The notes: generated by a model not told the origin, from the letters alone. Positions 16,444 to 25,659 are shown, counted from the stretch's first letter. The stretch: 64,000 nucleotides of DNA from JALONH01 sp046329235 (GCA_046329235.1 JAXLVA010000001.1:2852001-2916000); one strand, 5' to 3'. Numbers and translations are program-made.

Positions 16444-17421
16444 TTACTTAAGAATAACTAATTGGTAGATATCATAAATTTTAAATGCTCCGTAACTACT
16501 CGAGTTATCTTTTTGCATATCATTGGTTTTTCTTATTACCACCCCATCTTTGCTATAAGTATATATGGCTCTCTCATTCTCTGTAGTAGCTTCTTTTTCA
16601 AAACCTTTTGTTACTAATTCCTTTTCAATAGATTCTTGTGAATGACTTTGTGAAATATAGGTTAAGGCTTTTATGTCTTCTCCTTCAATTTTAATGGCTA
16701 GTTGTAATCCTTCATTTATATAAAGTCCATTTTCATATTTCCATTCATAGTTAATCGAATTCAGATAGTTGACAATAGAGTCTTGGGAACTCATGGAATA
16801 AACTTTTATCAAATCATCTAATTTAATTGTACCCGTTGGGATATCTTTAAACTTCACCAAATCCTCTTGCGACATGACCACTCTAGAAACGGAAGGGTCT
16901 TCTCTCCAATACACAATATCCACTTCATCACCTTGATACGTTGAATTAAAATCAGAAGAAGATACAGTTGCTTCTCCATAACGGGTGATACCTGTGCTAT
17001 CTATAAATTTATAGTATAAGGTAAAAGAAGTGGAAGTTCTCATTCTGCGGGTTGTAGTAGTGGCATCTCCGTCTAAAATGTATCCTTTCACAAATACCCC
17101 TTCGGTTTCTAATACATTGGATTTTCTGTAGGAGTTAACTAATAAAAACACAAACACCATAATCAGCGCAGGAGCTACCATCACCGGTGCCCATTTTCTG
17201 CCGGGTGTCAAATTCTTTTTAGCTTTTTCAGACTTATCCGTAAGTTCATCAATAGATGTATAATCACCCATGGCCATAAACAAGCCTATAAAAAGTAAAA
17301 TGCCTCCCACGAAACTCCAGAAGATAGGAGACAAATCAAATACACCTATGGGTATAAGTTTTAAAAAAACAATTAATACTACAGCACTAAATGCTAACCA
17401 AAATTTTTGACGATTATTCAT
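16444..17421 (-). CDS. DUF3592-like membrane protein
   Basis: A 325-aa protein with three N-terminal helices (about 7-27, 33-51, 78-98), then a soluble beta-rich domain with the DUF3592-like pattern of a YYKFIDSTGITRYGEA strand and VDIVYWREDPSVSRV (about 130-180). The remainder (190-325) is a second soluble domain without recognised motifs. It follows the next gene's stop by 1 bp (17421/17423), so the two form an operon. Function unknown. Confidence 0.6.
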   Translation of the reverse strand: MNNRQKFWLAFSAVVLIVFLKLIPIGVFDLSPIFWSFVGGILLFIGLFMAMGDYTSIDELTDKSEKAKKNLTPGRKWAPVMVAPALIMVFVFLLVNSYRKSNVLETEGVFVKGYILDGDATTTTRRMRTSTSFTLYYKFIDSTGITRYGEATVSSSDFNSTYQGDEVDIVYWREDPSVSRVVMSQEDLVKFKDIPTGTIKLDDLIKVYSMSSQDSIVNYLNSINYEWKYENGLYINEGLQLAIKIEGEDIKALTYISQSHSQESIEKELVTKGFEKEATTENERAIYTYSKDGVVIRKTNDMQKDNSSSYGAFKIYDIYQLVILK

Positions 17422-17422
17422 G

Positions 17423-18436
17423 TTACTTTTTTCTATTGCTAATGTATGTACTCAATCCTCTGATACTAATATCAACCGTATCTATTTTATTCAACTTCGA
17501 TTTATAAATTAAAAATCCGGTATAAACAGGATCCGCTCCTGTAAAGCTCCCTTGTAAATTCAAAGGAACACCTACCATCGAAATTTTATCGATCGCAGTA
17601 GTGTCTAATTGCAAATTGTTTTCTTCGGATGTATTTGTGACTAATTTTATAATTTCTACTTCTTCACCTACATTGTGCAAAGTAGCGGCATAGGTTCCGT
17701 TTCTATAAGTAGCAGCTGTTTTTTTAAAATAAGGTTTTGTATCTATCATAAACTCACTTAACCTGAAATTATCATACTTGCTGTTAAGCTTTATGCCATG
17801 ATATTCAGAACCATCATTTGGATTAAAGGCTTTCAAAAATTTTTCTTTTGATATGGTTAAGGTGTCCACCTCCGAAGCATGTGTTCTAAATTGTTGCGGG
17901 TAACGAGCTTCGTAATCATCCGAGCTTTCTTGTGCATCAGAAACTAACACGGTGATATGTTGAGGGTCCGAGGCAATTGTTTTTAAGGTTATATATTTAT
18001 AGTTATTATCATACCCTCTATAATAAGTATAAGGGGTGCCTTCATTGACCAATTGTGTAAACTCCTTAAGCTCCTGAGCCATTTGTTTTTTATATCTCTG
18101 TTTACTTTGATAGCTCGAAATGGTATCACCAATGACATACAACAATCCTCCTGCAAGGAGTAGTAGTGGAAGAGAATAGGTATACCAAGGTGTTTTATGT
18201 TTTAAATCCAGCTTATACAAATAAGTATTCAGCTCTATAGTAGGTTCATAGAAGTTTTTGTCATTTGGTTTTTTAATCACCCATTGCTTGCCAATACCAA
18301 AAAAAGGTATCCAAAAAAGATGAAAATATTTTTGACGTCTTACTAAAGTAAATTGTCCGTCCATTTCTGCAGGCAAGCCTAACTCCGAAGGTTTTTTGCT
18401 GTCTAGCTTAAAAGTGTTCCAACCGTATACAATCAT
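17423..18436 (-). CDS. Membrane protein with the HLFWIP motif, operon partner of the DUF3592 gene
   Basis: A 337-aa protein, first of a two-gene operon. It opens with MIVYGWNTFKL and has KYFHLFWIPFFGIGKQ (about 36-51), then one transmembrane helix (about 82-102) and a large soluble C-terminal region with no recognised motif. The opening closely parallels the protein at 20383-20988 (MIVFGTKAKHV..., KYAHLFWIPMFPTSKQ), which carries two CxxC pairs. In this copy the zinc cysteines are lost. Function unknown. Confidence 0.6.
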   Translation of the reverse strand: MIVYGWNTFKLDSKKPSELGLPAEMDGQFTLVRRQKYFHLFWIPFFGIGKQWVIKKPNDKNFYEPTIELNTYLYKLDLKHKTPWYTYSLPLLLLAGGLLYVIGDTISSYQSKQRYKKQMAQELKEFTQLVNEGTPYTYYRGYDNNYKYITLKTIASDPQHITVLVSDAQESSDDYEARYPQQFRTHASEVDTLTISKEKFLKAFNPNDGSEYHGIKLNSKYDNFRLSEFMIDTKPYFKKTAATYRNGTYAATLHNVGEEVEIIKLVTNTSEENNLQLDTTAIDKISMVGVPLNLQGSFTGADPVYTGFLIYKSKLNKIDTVDISIRGLSTYISNRKK

Positions 18437-18524
18437 TTGTTAAAAGTGATAAAAGATGAAAAGGAAGTTTCAATATAAACAAAAGATATGCCAACAATCC
18501 TTTTTATATAAAAGATACTCTTTG

Positions 18525-19376
18525 CTAGTGTGTTAGATTATTACTTTGCACTCCCTCCCAACCAATAATAGCCGTTTTGCGCGTTGGACCCCACATATAT
18601 CCGCCAAACACACCTGAGGACTGAATCACCCGATGGCATGGGATTAAAAAGGCAATGGGATTGCTACCTATGGCTGTACCCACAGCGCGTGATGCGTTGG
18701 GATTTCCAATGTGTTCTGCTATTTCTCCGTAAGTAGCTAACTGCCCCATCGGAATCTTCAGCAAGCTCTCCCACACTTTCAATTGAAACTCAGTTCCTTT
18801 TAAGTGTAGCTTTACTTGTTTCATGTTGGACCAATCGTTTTGAAAAATAGCTAATGCGCTCCGGTGCAAGGCCTCTGTGTTTTGAATAAGCGTAGCTTTC
18901 GGAAATTTTTCAATTAGAGTGTTTATAGCCGAAGTTTCTTCCTCTTCAAACATCATGTGACAAACACCTTTAGCGGTAGAGGCGACGATCACTTTCCCAA
19001 AAGGTGTTTCATAAAAGTGATAGGCTATCTCTAAATCTGCACCACCATTTTTATATTCTGCAGGAGTCATCCCTTCGATGGTTACAAATAAATCATGTAA
19101 GCGGCTAGTGCCGGAAAGACCTGTTTCAAAAGCGGCATCCGACAAAGAGCCTTTGTTCTCTCTCAATATTTTTTTAGCATGTTCTATGCTGATGTACTTT
19201 AAAAATTGTTTGGGGCTGGTGCCTGCCCATTCAGTAAAAATACGTTGGAAGTGCGCCGGACTAAGATTTGCTGTTTCTGCTACCTCATCTAAAGTAGGCT
19301 GCGCTTTTGCCTGTTGAATTAGATATTCAATTGCCTCGGCAACTCGTTGAAAGTTTATGTCGGTAGTAGTAGACAT
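18525..19376 (-). CDS. Ada-like protein: AraC-type HTH fused to O6-alkylguanine-DNA alkyltransferase
   Basis: DNA-repair methyltransferase of 283 aa. Residues 8-105 form an AraC-type double HTH (LSPAHFQRIFTEWAGTSPKQFL). Residues about 115-275 are the alkyltransferase, with the active site PCHRVI (246-251; acceptor Cys247), GNPNASRAVG and the GxxGGY loop. The N-terminal Ada zinc domain that repairs phosphotriesters (Cys38 in E. coli) is missing, so it is the truncated Ada form common in Bacteroidota. It transfers the alkyl group irreversibly to itself. No sign of an adjacent alkA. Confidence 0.9.
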   Translation of the reverse strand: MSTTTDINFQRVAEAIEYLIQQAKAQPTLDEVAETANLSPAHFQRIFTEWAGTSPKQFLKYISIEHAKKILRENKGSLSDAAFETGLSGTSRLHDLFVTIEGMTPAEYKNGGADLEIAYHFYETPFGKVIVASTAKGVCHMMFEEEETSAINTLIEKFPKATLIQNTEALHRSALAIFQNDWSNMKQVKLHLKGTEFQLKVWESLLKIPMGQLATYGEIAEHIGNPNASRAVGTAIGSNPIAFLIPCHRVIQSSGVFGGYMWGPTRKTAIIGWEGVQSNNLTH

Positions 19377-19435
19377 GTATTTAAATTATCTGCTAAAGTT
19401 GATTAATCCTTAGAAGATAAACAATCCGAAAGTTG

Positions 19436-19834
19436 CTATGATTCCAAATGGATTAATTCTTTAGACATCGAGGTAAAATGTAATTGGACGTAATGGCCAA
19501 TTTTACATAAATCATAAGTGTCTTTCTCTACACGAAAATGTTTTTGCTCTACTGTTATTACATATTCTATTAAAACAGGTTGTTGTACCAAATCCACCGC
19601 TACATTGCCGGACCAACCAAAGTTTTCCTTCTCGTATTTATTTTCTACTATTCCTGAATAAATAATTTTTTCTCCTGAAAATAAATCCTTCAAAATATAC
19701 CCTCCATTTTTCCAAAGTAGAATACATAAAATATCAAATAGCGTTGTGAAAAATAGGATGAACGCTATGATTTTATATTCTTCAATCAATTTCCATTGAT
19801 CCAAAAACATGTAACCCGTCACACCAACGACCAC
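19436..19834 (-). CDS. Small membrane protein, probably 5'-frameshifted
   Basis: From the GTG at 19834 the frame encodes 132 aa with a helix near 1-20 and a second at 22-42, then a soluble beta domain. No family recognised. The frame stays open upstream to 19897 and encodes LRGRLVKVVTSSGLLYIGAV, which looks like genuine protein. A good ATG at 19929, 1 bp after the previous gene, reads MIKHKLTHQDKK in another frame and meets it at an A6 run. One extra A would join the two into a gene of about 164 aa, so this is either a real frameshift or a sequencing error. Confidence 0.55.
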   Translation of the reverse strand: MVVGVTGYMFLDQWKLIEEYKIIAFILFFTTLFDILCILLWKNGGYILKDLFSGEKIIYSGIVENKYEKENFGWSGNVAVDLVQQPVLIEYVITVEQKHFRVEKDTYDLCKIGHYVQLHFTSMSKELIHLES

Positions 19835-19930
19835 GGCCCCAATATATAGTAGTCCGCTAGATGTTACTACTTTTACTAATCGCCCACGTAAGATTTTTTA
19901 TCCTGATGAGTCAATTTATGTTTGATCATA

Positions 19931-20371
19931 TTACCCTAGGTTACTTTTTAAATCCAGTAAACGTTGTTGAACATTTTTCTGTAAATTATTAAGTATAAAT
20001 GTAGAAAAAAGGTTGAATGGAAAACGAAGTGTGAAGGAATATAAAAATTGAACTTCTGTTTTATTCTGTTCTAATACTTTAAAATTCCATGAACCTAAAA
20101 ACGTTTTGAACAAGTATGGCCCTTTGGTCATTTTGATAGCCGTTACTTTCGGTCGATGAAAAGTGACATACTCTGTTTCCATACCTAAGCCATTTTTAGA
20201 AACACAATATGCTTTAACTCCTTTATCCGCTGTAAGAGCACCTTCTATTAGTTCTGCTTTCTTTAAAAAAGTATCCCAAAGCAATCTATTTTTATAATCC
20301 TGTGTATAATCAAATATCACCTCTGCCGGTTGATAGATAATAATCGATTCTACAAATTTTAAACTTTCCAT
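19931..20371 (-). CDS. SRPBCC-family (START-like) protein
   Basis: A 146-aa protein of the polyketide-cyclase/START superfamily, a lipid- or hydrophobe-binding helix-grip fold. It opens with the typical strand SIIIYQPAEVIFDYTQDYKNRLLWD (about 9-33), has GMETEYVTFH and SWNFKVLEQNKTEVQFLYSFTLRF in the middle, and ends with an amphipathic helix (NNLQKNVQQRLLDLKSNL). It lies 11 bp after the zinc-ribbon gene, in an apparent operon. Ligand unknown. Confidence 0.75.
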   Translation of the reverse strand: MESLKFVESIIIYQPAEVIFDYTQDYKNRLLWDTFLKKAELIEGALTADKGVKAYCVSKNGLGMETEYVTFHRPKVTAIKMTKGPYLFKTFLGSWNFKVLEQNKTEVQFLYSFTLRFPFNLFSTFILNNLQKNVQQRLLDLKSNLG

Positions 20372-20382
20372 TATCTTTTTAA

Positions 20383-20988
20383 CTACCTCTCCACCGCCAT
20401 AATCGTTCCTTCATCCAGCATGACCTTTAACTGACGGGTTACTACAGATAACATTTTACTTTCAAAAGCATTTGTTCCTTTTGCTTTTAAGTTATTTATT
20501 TCTGAAACATCATTCGTTGAGTATTGATGAAATTGTAAGTAGGTAGTATCACCTTTTACATGATGTACTATAGCTAAGGAATAAGCCTTTTCATTCATTT
20601 TCATTTGATATACATCACCCGCCTGTGGAGATAATATGAACTGCGCAGATTTTCTAGCATCTAGTACCATATTAACTAAACCAACACTCATTAGTATTAT
20701 GATCATAGTAAGTCCTGAGTACATCCACACCGGCGTTTTTGTTTTTTTCTTCAATTTCAAAAACACATGATACATGTTATTGGAGAATTTTTCTTTTTCC
20801 GTCACATTTTTACAATGTGTACATTCTGTAACAGGTTGTTTAGAAGTAGGAAACATAGGTATCCAAAATAGATGTGCATACTTCTGAGAAATATCCATGT
20901 AAATAGAGTCTTTGCTCTCACACTTTCTACATTTAGTATCAATCTTAAATGTAGCTACATGTTTTGCCTTCGTTCCAAAAACAATCAT
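20383..20988 (-). CDS. Zinc-ribbon membrane protein with the HLFWIP motif
   Basis: A 201-aa protein with a CRKC pair (19-22) and CTHC pair (about 55-58) that would form a zinc ribbon around KYAHLFWIPMFPTSKQ, followed by one transmembrane helix (about 88-108) and a soluble C-terminal part. Its opening MIVFGT and the HLFWIP core mark it as a paralogue of the protein at 17423-18436. First gene of an operon with the SRPBCC and small membrane protein genes. Function unknown. Confidence 0.6.
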   Translation of the reverse strand: MIVFGTKAKHVATFKIDTKCRKCESKDSIYMDISQKYAHLFWIPMFPTSKQPVTECTHCKNVTEKEKFSNNMYHVFLKLKKKTKTPVWMYSGLTMIIILMSVGLVNMVLDARKSAQFILSPQAGDVYQMKMNEKAYSLAIVHHVKGDTTYLQFHQYSTNDVSEINNLKAKGTNAFESKMLSVVTRQLKVMLDEGTIMAVER

Positions 20989-21117
20989 CTGAATAAAAAG
21001 TAAATGGTCAAACTAAAATTCAAGGTTAATTAGAAACAAAATTAGAATGTAAGGGGGTCCTAAAAAGCACACATTCCTTTATGTTCCATTGAATTAACTA
21101 AAAAATAATGAAAAAAT

Positions 21118-21150
21118 AAAACGTCGACTTATTTATTCGGTCGACGTTTT
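21118..21150 (-). terminator. Rho-independent terminator of the pirin gene
   Basis: Perfect arms AAAACGTCGAC (21118-21128) and GTCGACGTTTT (21140-21150), 11-nt loop, with an A-rich stretch on the plus strand giving U-rich RNA on the minus strand. It begins 8 bp after the pirin stop. Confidence 0.8.
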
Positions 21151-21157
21151 AGAAGTA

Positions 21158-22039
21158 TTAGTCTAATTCGCCAAATTTGCCATTATTGAAATCCTCAAAA
21201 GCTTGCATTAATTCGGCTTTTGTGTTCATCACAAACGGACCATGGGCCGCAATTGGTTCTAAGATGGGTTCGCCACTTAAGATTAACACTAATGCATCAT
21301 CTGTTACTGCTTTTACGGTGAAAGTTTCATCTTTATTGTTTTCAAATAACACAAAGTTATTGGTCGGCACATCCTCTTCTCCATTCACTATGACTTCTCC
21401 TTCTAAAACCAACAAGGCTGTATTGTAATTATTAGGAAAGGTAAAGGTTGCTTCTTTATCTTTCTTCAAATAAGCATTCATTAAGTTAATTGGTGTGAAG
21501 GTAGATGCTTTACCTTTAGCACTTTCATATGCACCGGCAATAACCTTGACTTTACTACCCGCTTCATCCAACACTACTTCTTCCATTTCTTGACCTAAGA
21601 TCGCTTGGTATTTAGGAGTGCTCATTTTATCCTTTGCAGGTAAGTTCACCCATAACTGCACCATTTGGAATTCGCCACCTTGTTTTGCCCATTCTTTTTC
21701 ATGGAATTCTTTATGCAACACACCGGAAGCAGCCGTCATCCATTGTACATCACCTTGACCAATGACACCACCGCCACCACTACTATCATGATGTTCTACT
21801 TTGCCCTTATAGGCAATGGTCACGGTTTCAAATCCACGGTGTGGGTGTACATCAACGCCACGTGGAACATCCACCGGAGAGAAATAGTGCGGCGCGTTAT
21901 AGTCCATCATGATAAACGGACTCATACGTTGCATGGTCAATCCCTCACTACCGGGAATGATATTATATACAAGGAATCCATCGCCTACAAAATGTCTGTT
22001 GTAAGGGCTAATTATTCTTTCAATAGCACGCGTTTTCAT
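21158..22039 (-). CDS. Pirin-family protein
   Basis: A 293-aa bicupin of the pirin family (some members are quercetin dioxygenases or redox regulators). The N-terminal cupin motif HPHRGFETVTIAYKGKVEHHDS (about 63-84) supplies the metal ligands H63, H65 and H107-region/E109; GVLHKEFH follows. The C-terminal cupin (about 170-270) lacks metal ligands, as usual. Monocistronic, with a strong terminator and a repeat element upstream. Confidence 0.9.
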   Translation of the reverse strand: MKTRAIERIISPYNRHFVGDGFLVYNIIPGSEGLTMQRMSPFIMMDYNAPHYFSPVDVPRGVDVHPHRGFETVTIAYKGKVEHHDSSGGGGVIGQGDVQWMTAASGVLHKEFHEKEWAKQGGEFQMVQLWVNLPAKDKMSTPKYQAILGQEMEEVVLDEAGSKVKVIAGAYESAKGKASTFTPINLMNAYLKKDKEATFTFPNNYNTALLVLEGEVIVNGEEDVPTNNFVLFENNKDETFTVKAVTDDALVLILSGEPILEPIAAHGPFVMNTKAELMQAFEDFNNGKFGELD

Positions 22040-22110
22040 AACTTTTTCTCCTTTGTTGATACAAAGATAGCACAGTGCTTTGGGAAATAAATTGAACTAG
22101 ATTAAGAAAA

Positions 22111-22290
22111 GAGTTATGAGTTATGAATTGGCGCGTCGAAAGTATAATGTAAATAGTAGCTGGTCGCGCGTGCAGGTCTTACTCTCCGCCCTTTTCCTGT
22201 TTCTGTTCCTCTTTCTAATTTGGCGCACTACATAATTTAAGCGAACCATGGCGTACCGCCACATAATTCATAACTCATAATTCATAACTC
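22111..22290. repeat. MITE-like intergenic repeat, copy A
   Basis: A 180-bp element with terminal inverted repeats built of heptamers: left GAGTTATGAGTTATGAATT (22111-22129), right AATTCATAACTC-type (22265-22290). It contains a pyrimidine tract CTGTTTCTGTTCCTCTTTCT and a core AATTTGGCGCACTAC...GCGTACCGCCAC. The tract, core and right-end heptamers recur at 30661-30777 and, diverged, at 33304-33428. There is no ORF, so it would be non-autonomous. Confidence 0.7.
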
Positions 22291-22328
22291 CTCTTTCAAT
22301 TCTTATATTTACCAAAAATAAAACGACT

Positions 22329-23363
22329 ATGTTGGAACTTGGTGTAGGTATGTTTGGCGATAACCATTATGATGCCAATGGTCAGCCGCTTTCCTCCGGT
22401 GAGCGCTTGCGCGAACTGATCGACGAAATAAAATTGATGGATGATGTAGGTCTCGACTTTTTTGGAATCGGTGAGCATCACCGTCCGGACTATGCGGTCT
22501 CTGTACCGGAAATAGTATTAGCTGCCGCTGCATCTGTTACTAAACGAATTAAGTTAGGAAGTGCCGTTACAGTATTAAGCTCTTCCGACCCTGTGCGCAT
22601 CTATCAAAGCTTTGCTACCATTGATCAAATAAGTAATGGTCGTGCCGAGATAACTGCGGGTCGTGGAAGTTTTATCGAATCATTTCCTATTTATGGCTAC
22701 GACTTAAACAACTATCACGAATTGTTTGAAGAAAAGCTGGACTTGTTAGTGAAGTTAAATCAGCAAAATCCAATTACCTGGAAAGGTAAGTTTAGACCAG
22801 CGTTAAAAAGTCAAGAAGTATATCCGCGTGCGGTAAATGACCATTTAAAAATTTGGGTGGCCGTAGGTGGCACACCTGAATCCGTAGTGCGTGCAGCGAA
22901 GTTGGGCTTGCCTGTCATCTTTGCTATCATTGGTGGCAACCCTATGCAGTTTCAACCTTTATTTAATTACTATCAAGAAGTATACGAACACTTCGGTCAT
23001 GACATAACGAAGTTGGAGGTGGGTGTGCATATGCACTGCTTCTTCGGCGAAGAGAGTGCTGCAACTGCCAACGAATATTATCCTGTGTATTCCGATCAAA
23101 TGAATCGTATAGGTCGCACACGAGGTTGGCAAAAATATACCCGTTCGCAGTATGATTATGGTCGTGGTCAAAACGGCCATCTCATCATTGGAGATGCGAA
23201 CGAAGCAGTAGATAAAATTTTAGAGATGCAGGAAATCTTTGGTCTTACTCGTTTCTCAGCTCATATGGATGTAGGCGGACCATCACACGCTTCTTTGATG
23301 AAGTCCATTGAAATCTTCGGAACCAATATTGCACCAAAGGTGAGAGAAGCATTGAAAAAGTAA
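22329..23363 (+). CDS. LLM-class flavin-dependent oxidoreductase
   Basis: A 344-aa luciferase-like monooxygenase fold enzyme that uses FMN supplied by a reductase; substrate unknown. Motifs are ELGVGMFGD at the N-terminus, FFGIGEHHRPDYAVS (about 43-57), RIKLGSAVTVLSSSDPVRIYQSFATIDQISNGRAEITAGRG spanning the flavin site (about 72-112), and KIWVAVGGTPESV. Ends in FGTNIAPKVREAL. Monocistronic, with a hairpin terminator 35 bp downstream. Codon use is somewhat more GC-rich than that of its neighbours. Confidence 0.9.
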   Translation: MLELGVGMFGDNHYDANGQPLSSGERLRELIDEIKLMDDVGLDFFGIGEHHRPDYAVSVPEIVLAAAASVTKRIKLGSAVTVLSSSDPVRIYQSFATIDQISNGRAEITAGRGSFIESFPIYGYDLNNYHELFEEKLDLLVKLNQQNPITWKGKFRPALKSQEVYPRAVNDHLKIWVAVGGTPESVVRAAKLGLPVIFAIIGGNPMQFQPLFNYYQEVYEHFGHDITKLEVGVHMHCFFGEESAATANEYYPVYSDQMNRIGRTRGWQKYTRSQYDYGRGQNGHLIIGDANEAVDKILEMQEIFGLTRFSAHMDVGGPSHASLMKSIEIFGTNIAPKVREALKK

Positions 23364-23397
23364 TTTCTAAAAATCACGCTATAACCGTTGAAAAGTT

Positions 23398-23430
23398 AAA
23401 CCCGCACGTTCTTAAAGATCTTGCGGGTTT
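23398..23430 (+). terminator. Terminator of the LLM oxidoreductase gene (AACCCGC family)
   Basis: AAACCCGCA (23398-23406) pairs with TGCGGGTTT (23422-23430), followed by TTGTTT. The stem sequence is shared with the hairpins at 15583 and 44882. Confidence 0.7.
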
Positions 23431-23452
23431 TGTTTCTTATTAGAATTATTTT

Positions 23453-24091
23453 TTACAAAGACGTCTTTTTATTTAAGACCACATCAGCCGTACCCGAAAT
23501 TGATACCGTACCACCAAAGTTAGTATACCCGGAAGGTAAATTAATCGTGAAATCAAATTTCATAGCTCCGGTGTCATAGTTAAAAGTATAATTGGAATAA
23601 ACTACCGTAGCTTGTGGTAAGTTGTTGGAAGGATTTTGTGGAGCTAAATTTACACTTTCATTACAAGCCGACGGACAATAATTATCTTGCAATACAGCAT
23701 AACTTCCATCCGCTTTTTTCACTACGATGCTAAAATCAAACGTCATATTTTGAGGATTGGTAGAAGCATAAGGGATGTTACCATTATAACTCATAGCCAT
23801 ATAACTTGACGATTCTTGTAAATCTCTACGTTTGAATGCATAGATATAACCGGTACCCGGTTTATAATCTTGGTATGTATTATTTGTAATGGTTTCGTAA
23901 TAGGAAAAATTAAATGGAATCGTAGTCACATTGTTGGAAGCGTCCAATGTGGTTATGGTACCACTGATAGAACCCTGTTGAGACATGCCATTCAGCCCTG
24001 CCGGGCCCGGTGCGCCATCATCCCCCTTTCTACAAGAAAGAATGAATACGATAGAGAATAAATAAGCGATTTGTAAAAGGGTCTTTTTCAT
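23453..24091 (-). CDS. Lipoprotein with short collagen-like segment
   Basis: A 212-aa lipoprotein with lipobox FILSC (Cys20), followed directly by GDDGAPGPAGLNG, a four-triplet collagen-like Gly-X-Y run (about 23-35) often found in Bacteroidota surface lipoproteins. The rest is beta-rich, with no known domain; two cysteines (YCPSAC, about 141-146) may form a disulfide. Surface location is likely and function unknown. Convergent with the LLM gene. Confidence 0.7.
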   Translation of the reverse strand: MKKTLLQIAYLFSIVFILSCRKGDDGAPGPAGLNGMSQQGSISGTITTLDASNNVTTIPFNFSYYETITNNTYQDYKPGTGYIYAFKRRDLQESSSYMAMSYNGNIPYASTNPQNMTFDFSIVVKKADGSYAVLQDNYCPSACNESVNLAPQNPSNNLPQATVVYSNYTFNYDTGAMKFDFTINLPSGYTNFGGTVSISGTADVVLNKKTSL

Positions 24092-24184
24092 AAAAAACGC
24101 TATTTAGGTGGTAGCTAAATTTGCAACAATTATGCTAATTATCAAAGATTTAGCTATGGTTTTCATCCCTTTTAAATCAACAAA

Positions 24185-24206
24185 AAACCCCGTATAAACG
24201 GGGTTT
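24185..24206 (-). terminator. Terminator of the 371-aa T9SS protein gene
   Basis: AAACCCCGT and ACGGGGTTT arms with a 4-nt loop, flanked by an A-run (24182-24187) that becomes a U-run on the minus-strand transcript. It ends 6 bp from the stop codon. Confidence 0.8.
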
Positions 24207-24211
24207 AACTA

Positions 24212-25327
24212 TTATTTTACAATAAACTTTCCTTGCCAAGACGTTTCACCATCGGTCAGGTGAAGTATATATAAACCTTTTTCGTAGCTGGAAACATTCC
24301 ATTCATGAACCTCATCTACACCTTTATTCATTAACACTCCGGTAGCAGAATAGATGGACCATTCTTTACCTTTTACATGATCCGGTAACTGAATTCTATC
24401 AGAGGTAGGATTAGGATAAGGTTGAAACGTTTTTACATTGTCTTTACTAATGACAGATAAAGTTGCATCAATGCCATAGGTGAAAAAATAAGTTTGTTCA
24501 TAATCATCGTTATCATCATCATAGGTAAATCCATTTTGAGTTAACACTCGATTATTGGCATCTAATGCAAATGTATATTTGGTGTTTAAATCATGCGTAT
24601 AATCTACATTATAATAATGAATGGAATCAATTTGATTAGCATTCGCCGCTTTATATAAGAAGTCTTGGTATTCATACACACGAATACCGTAATCAGCTAG
24701 ATCGAAGTTATAGCCATAGTCATAGATTGTGTCTCTATTTAATGTGTTGTTAGCATTATAGACACAAGTAACACCACCAAAAACATAAGTCGCTGTCTGC
24801 GGAGTCATTGAGGTTAATTCTATTTTTTCTATTTTCCCATTTGTATGATAAACTACATCATAGGTAGCATAAGAATCTTCGGTATTATCTTCCGTATCAT
24901 AGATGGTTTGTGAGATGCGGGTAATGGTAGTACTATTTAAAAAGAAAGTGTCTTTGCTATATGTCACAAAAGGGTCTGAGCTGGAGTTTCTCGCTTCTAA
25001 AACATACGCAACATAATTGGTTGTTCTGGAAATGGTAGTTCTGCTTTCCAATTCGTCAAAGAAATTCAAGTATTCTGAATAATACGAGTACAATGGCAAG
25101 TCACTGTATTTAACAGCTTTTATTTCACCCATCAATAGGTTCGCCACGGAGGTTCCAAAATATTGAGAACGTTTATTGTAACCGGCTTTTAAGGGAGGTT
25201 GTGTTAATTCGAAGACGAAATAATCCAACGGCGTGTCCGGTAATGTAGTAAATGTTACTTGTGCATTAGTAACGAACGATTGGCACACAAATAATAATAG
25301 TGCTAGAGTAAAAACTTTTGATCTCAT
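24212..25327 (-). CDS. T9SS-secreted protein, 371 aa
   Basis: Signal peptide MRSKVFTLALLLFVCQSFVTNAQ (cleavage near 22). The middle is a Tyr/Asp-rich beta-structured region of the type found in many Bacteroidota surface proteins, with no enzymatic motif. The C-terminal 75 residues are a type A T9SS sorting domain: PYPNPTSDRIQL, then WSIYSATGVLMNKG and GLYILHLTDGETSWQGKFIVK. It would be exported by the Sec and type IX systems and attached to the surface or released. Role unknown. Confidence 0.8.
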   Translation of the reverse strand: MRSKVFTLALLLFVCQSFVTNAQVTFTTLPDTPLDYFVFELTQPPLKAGYNKRSQYFGTSVANLLMGEIKAVKYSDLPLYSYYSEYLNFFDELESRTTISRTTNYVAYVLEARNSSSDPFVTYSKDTFFLNSTTITRISQTIYDTEDNTEDSYATYDVVYHTNGKIEKIELTSMTPQTATYVFGGVTCVYNANNTLNRDTIYDYGYNFDLADYGIRVYEYQDFLYKAANANQIDSIHYYNVDYTHDLNTKYTFALDANNRVLTQNGFTYDDDNDDYEQTYFFTYGIDATLSVISKDNVKTFQPYPNPTSDRIQLPDHVKGKEWSIYSATGVLMNKGVDEVHEWNVSSYEKGLYILHLTDGETSWQGKFIVK

Positions 25328-25455
25328 AAAAAAGCTGTTTTAGAAAATGAATACAAGTACAAATATATTCATTTTCTCGCTTTTGTAACATTTATCACAG
25401 ACATACATTTTATTCTTTGTTAAATTTATATTCAATTCAAATCATCGATGTAGAA

Positions 25456-25659
25456 ATGAAATTCATCTTATTAAAATACACGTTTAGTTTATTAGGGGGT
25501 GTCCTAGGCGCTATTGGTGGTTATCTGTATTACCTGCATTATAGTTGTACTAACGGCAGTTGTATGATTAGTTCTTCACCTATCATTAGCACTTTGTATG
25601 GTAGTATGATGGGAATATTGTTGTTTAATTCTTTTACTGAAAACAAAAATGAAAAATAG
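25456..25659 (+). CDS. DUF6132-like small membrane protein
   Basis: A 67-aa protein starting at the ATG at 25456 (MKFILLKYTF). Two transmembrane segments flank a Cys-containing loop HYSCTNGSCMISSSPIIS, and glycine-rich helices (GGVLGAIGGYLYY, GSMMGILLF) match the DUF6132 pattern common in Bacteroidota. The first frame opens earlier (25417), but the hydrophobic helix fits the later start. It overlaps the next gene by 11 bp. In other genomes such proteins sit beside sulfur/rhodanese genes; no such neighbour is seen here. Confidence 0.65.
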   Translation: MKFILLKYTFSLLGGVLGAIGGYLYYLHYSCTNGSCMISSSPIISTLYGSMMGILLFNSFTENKNEK

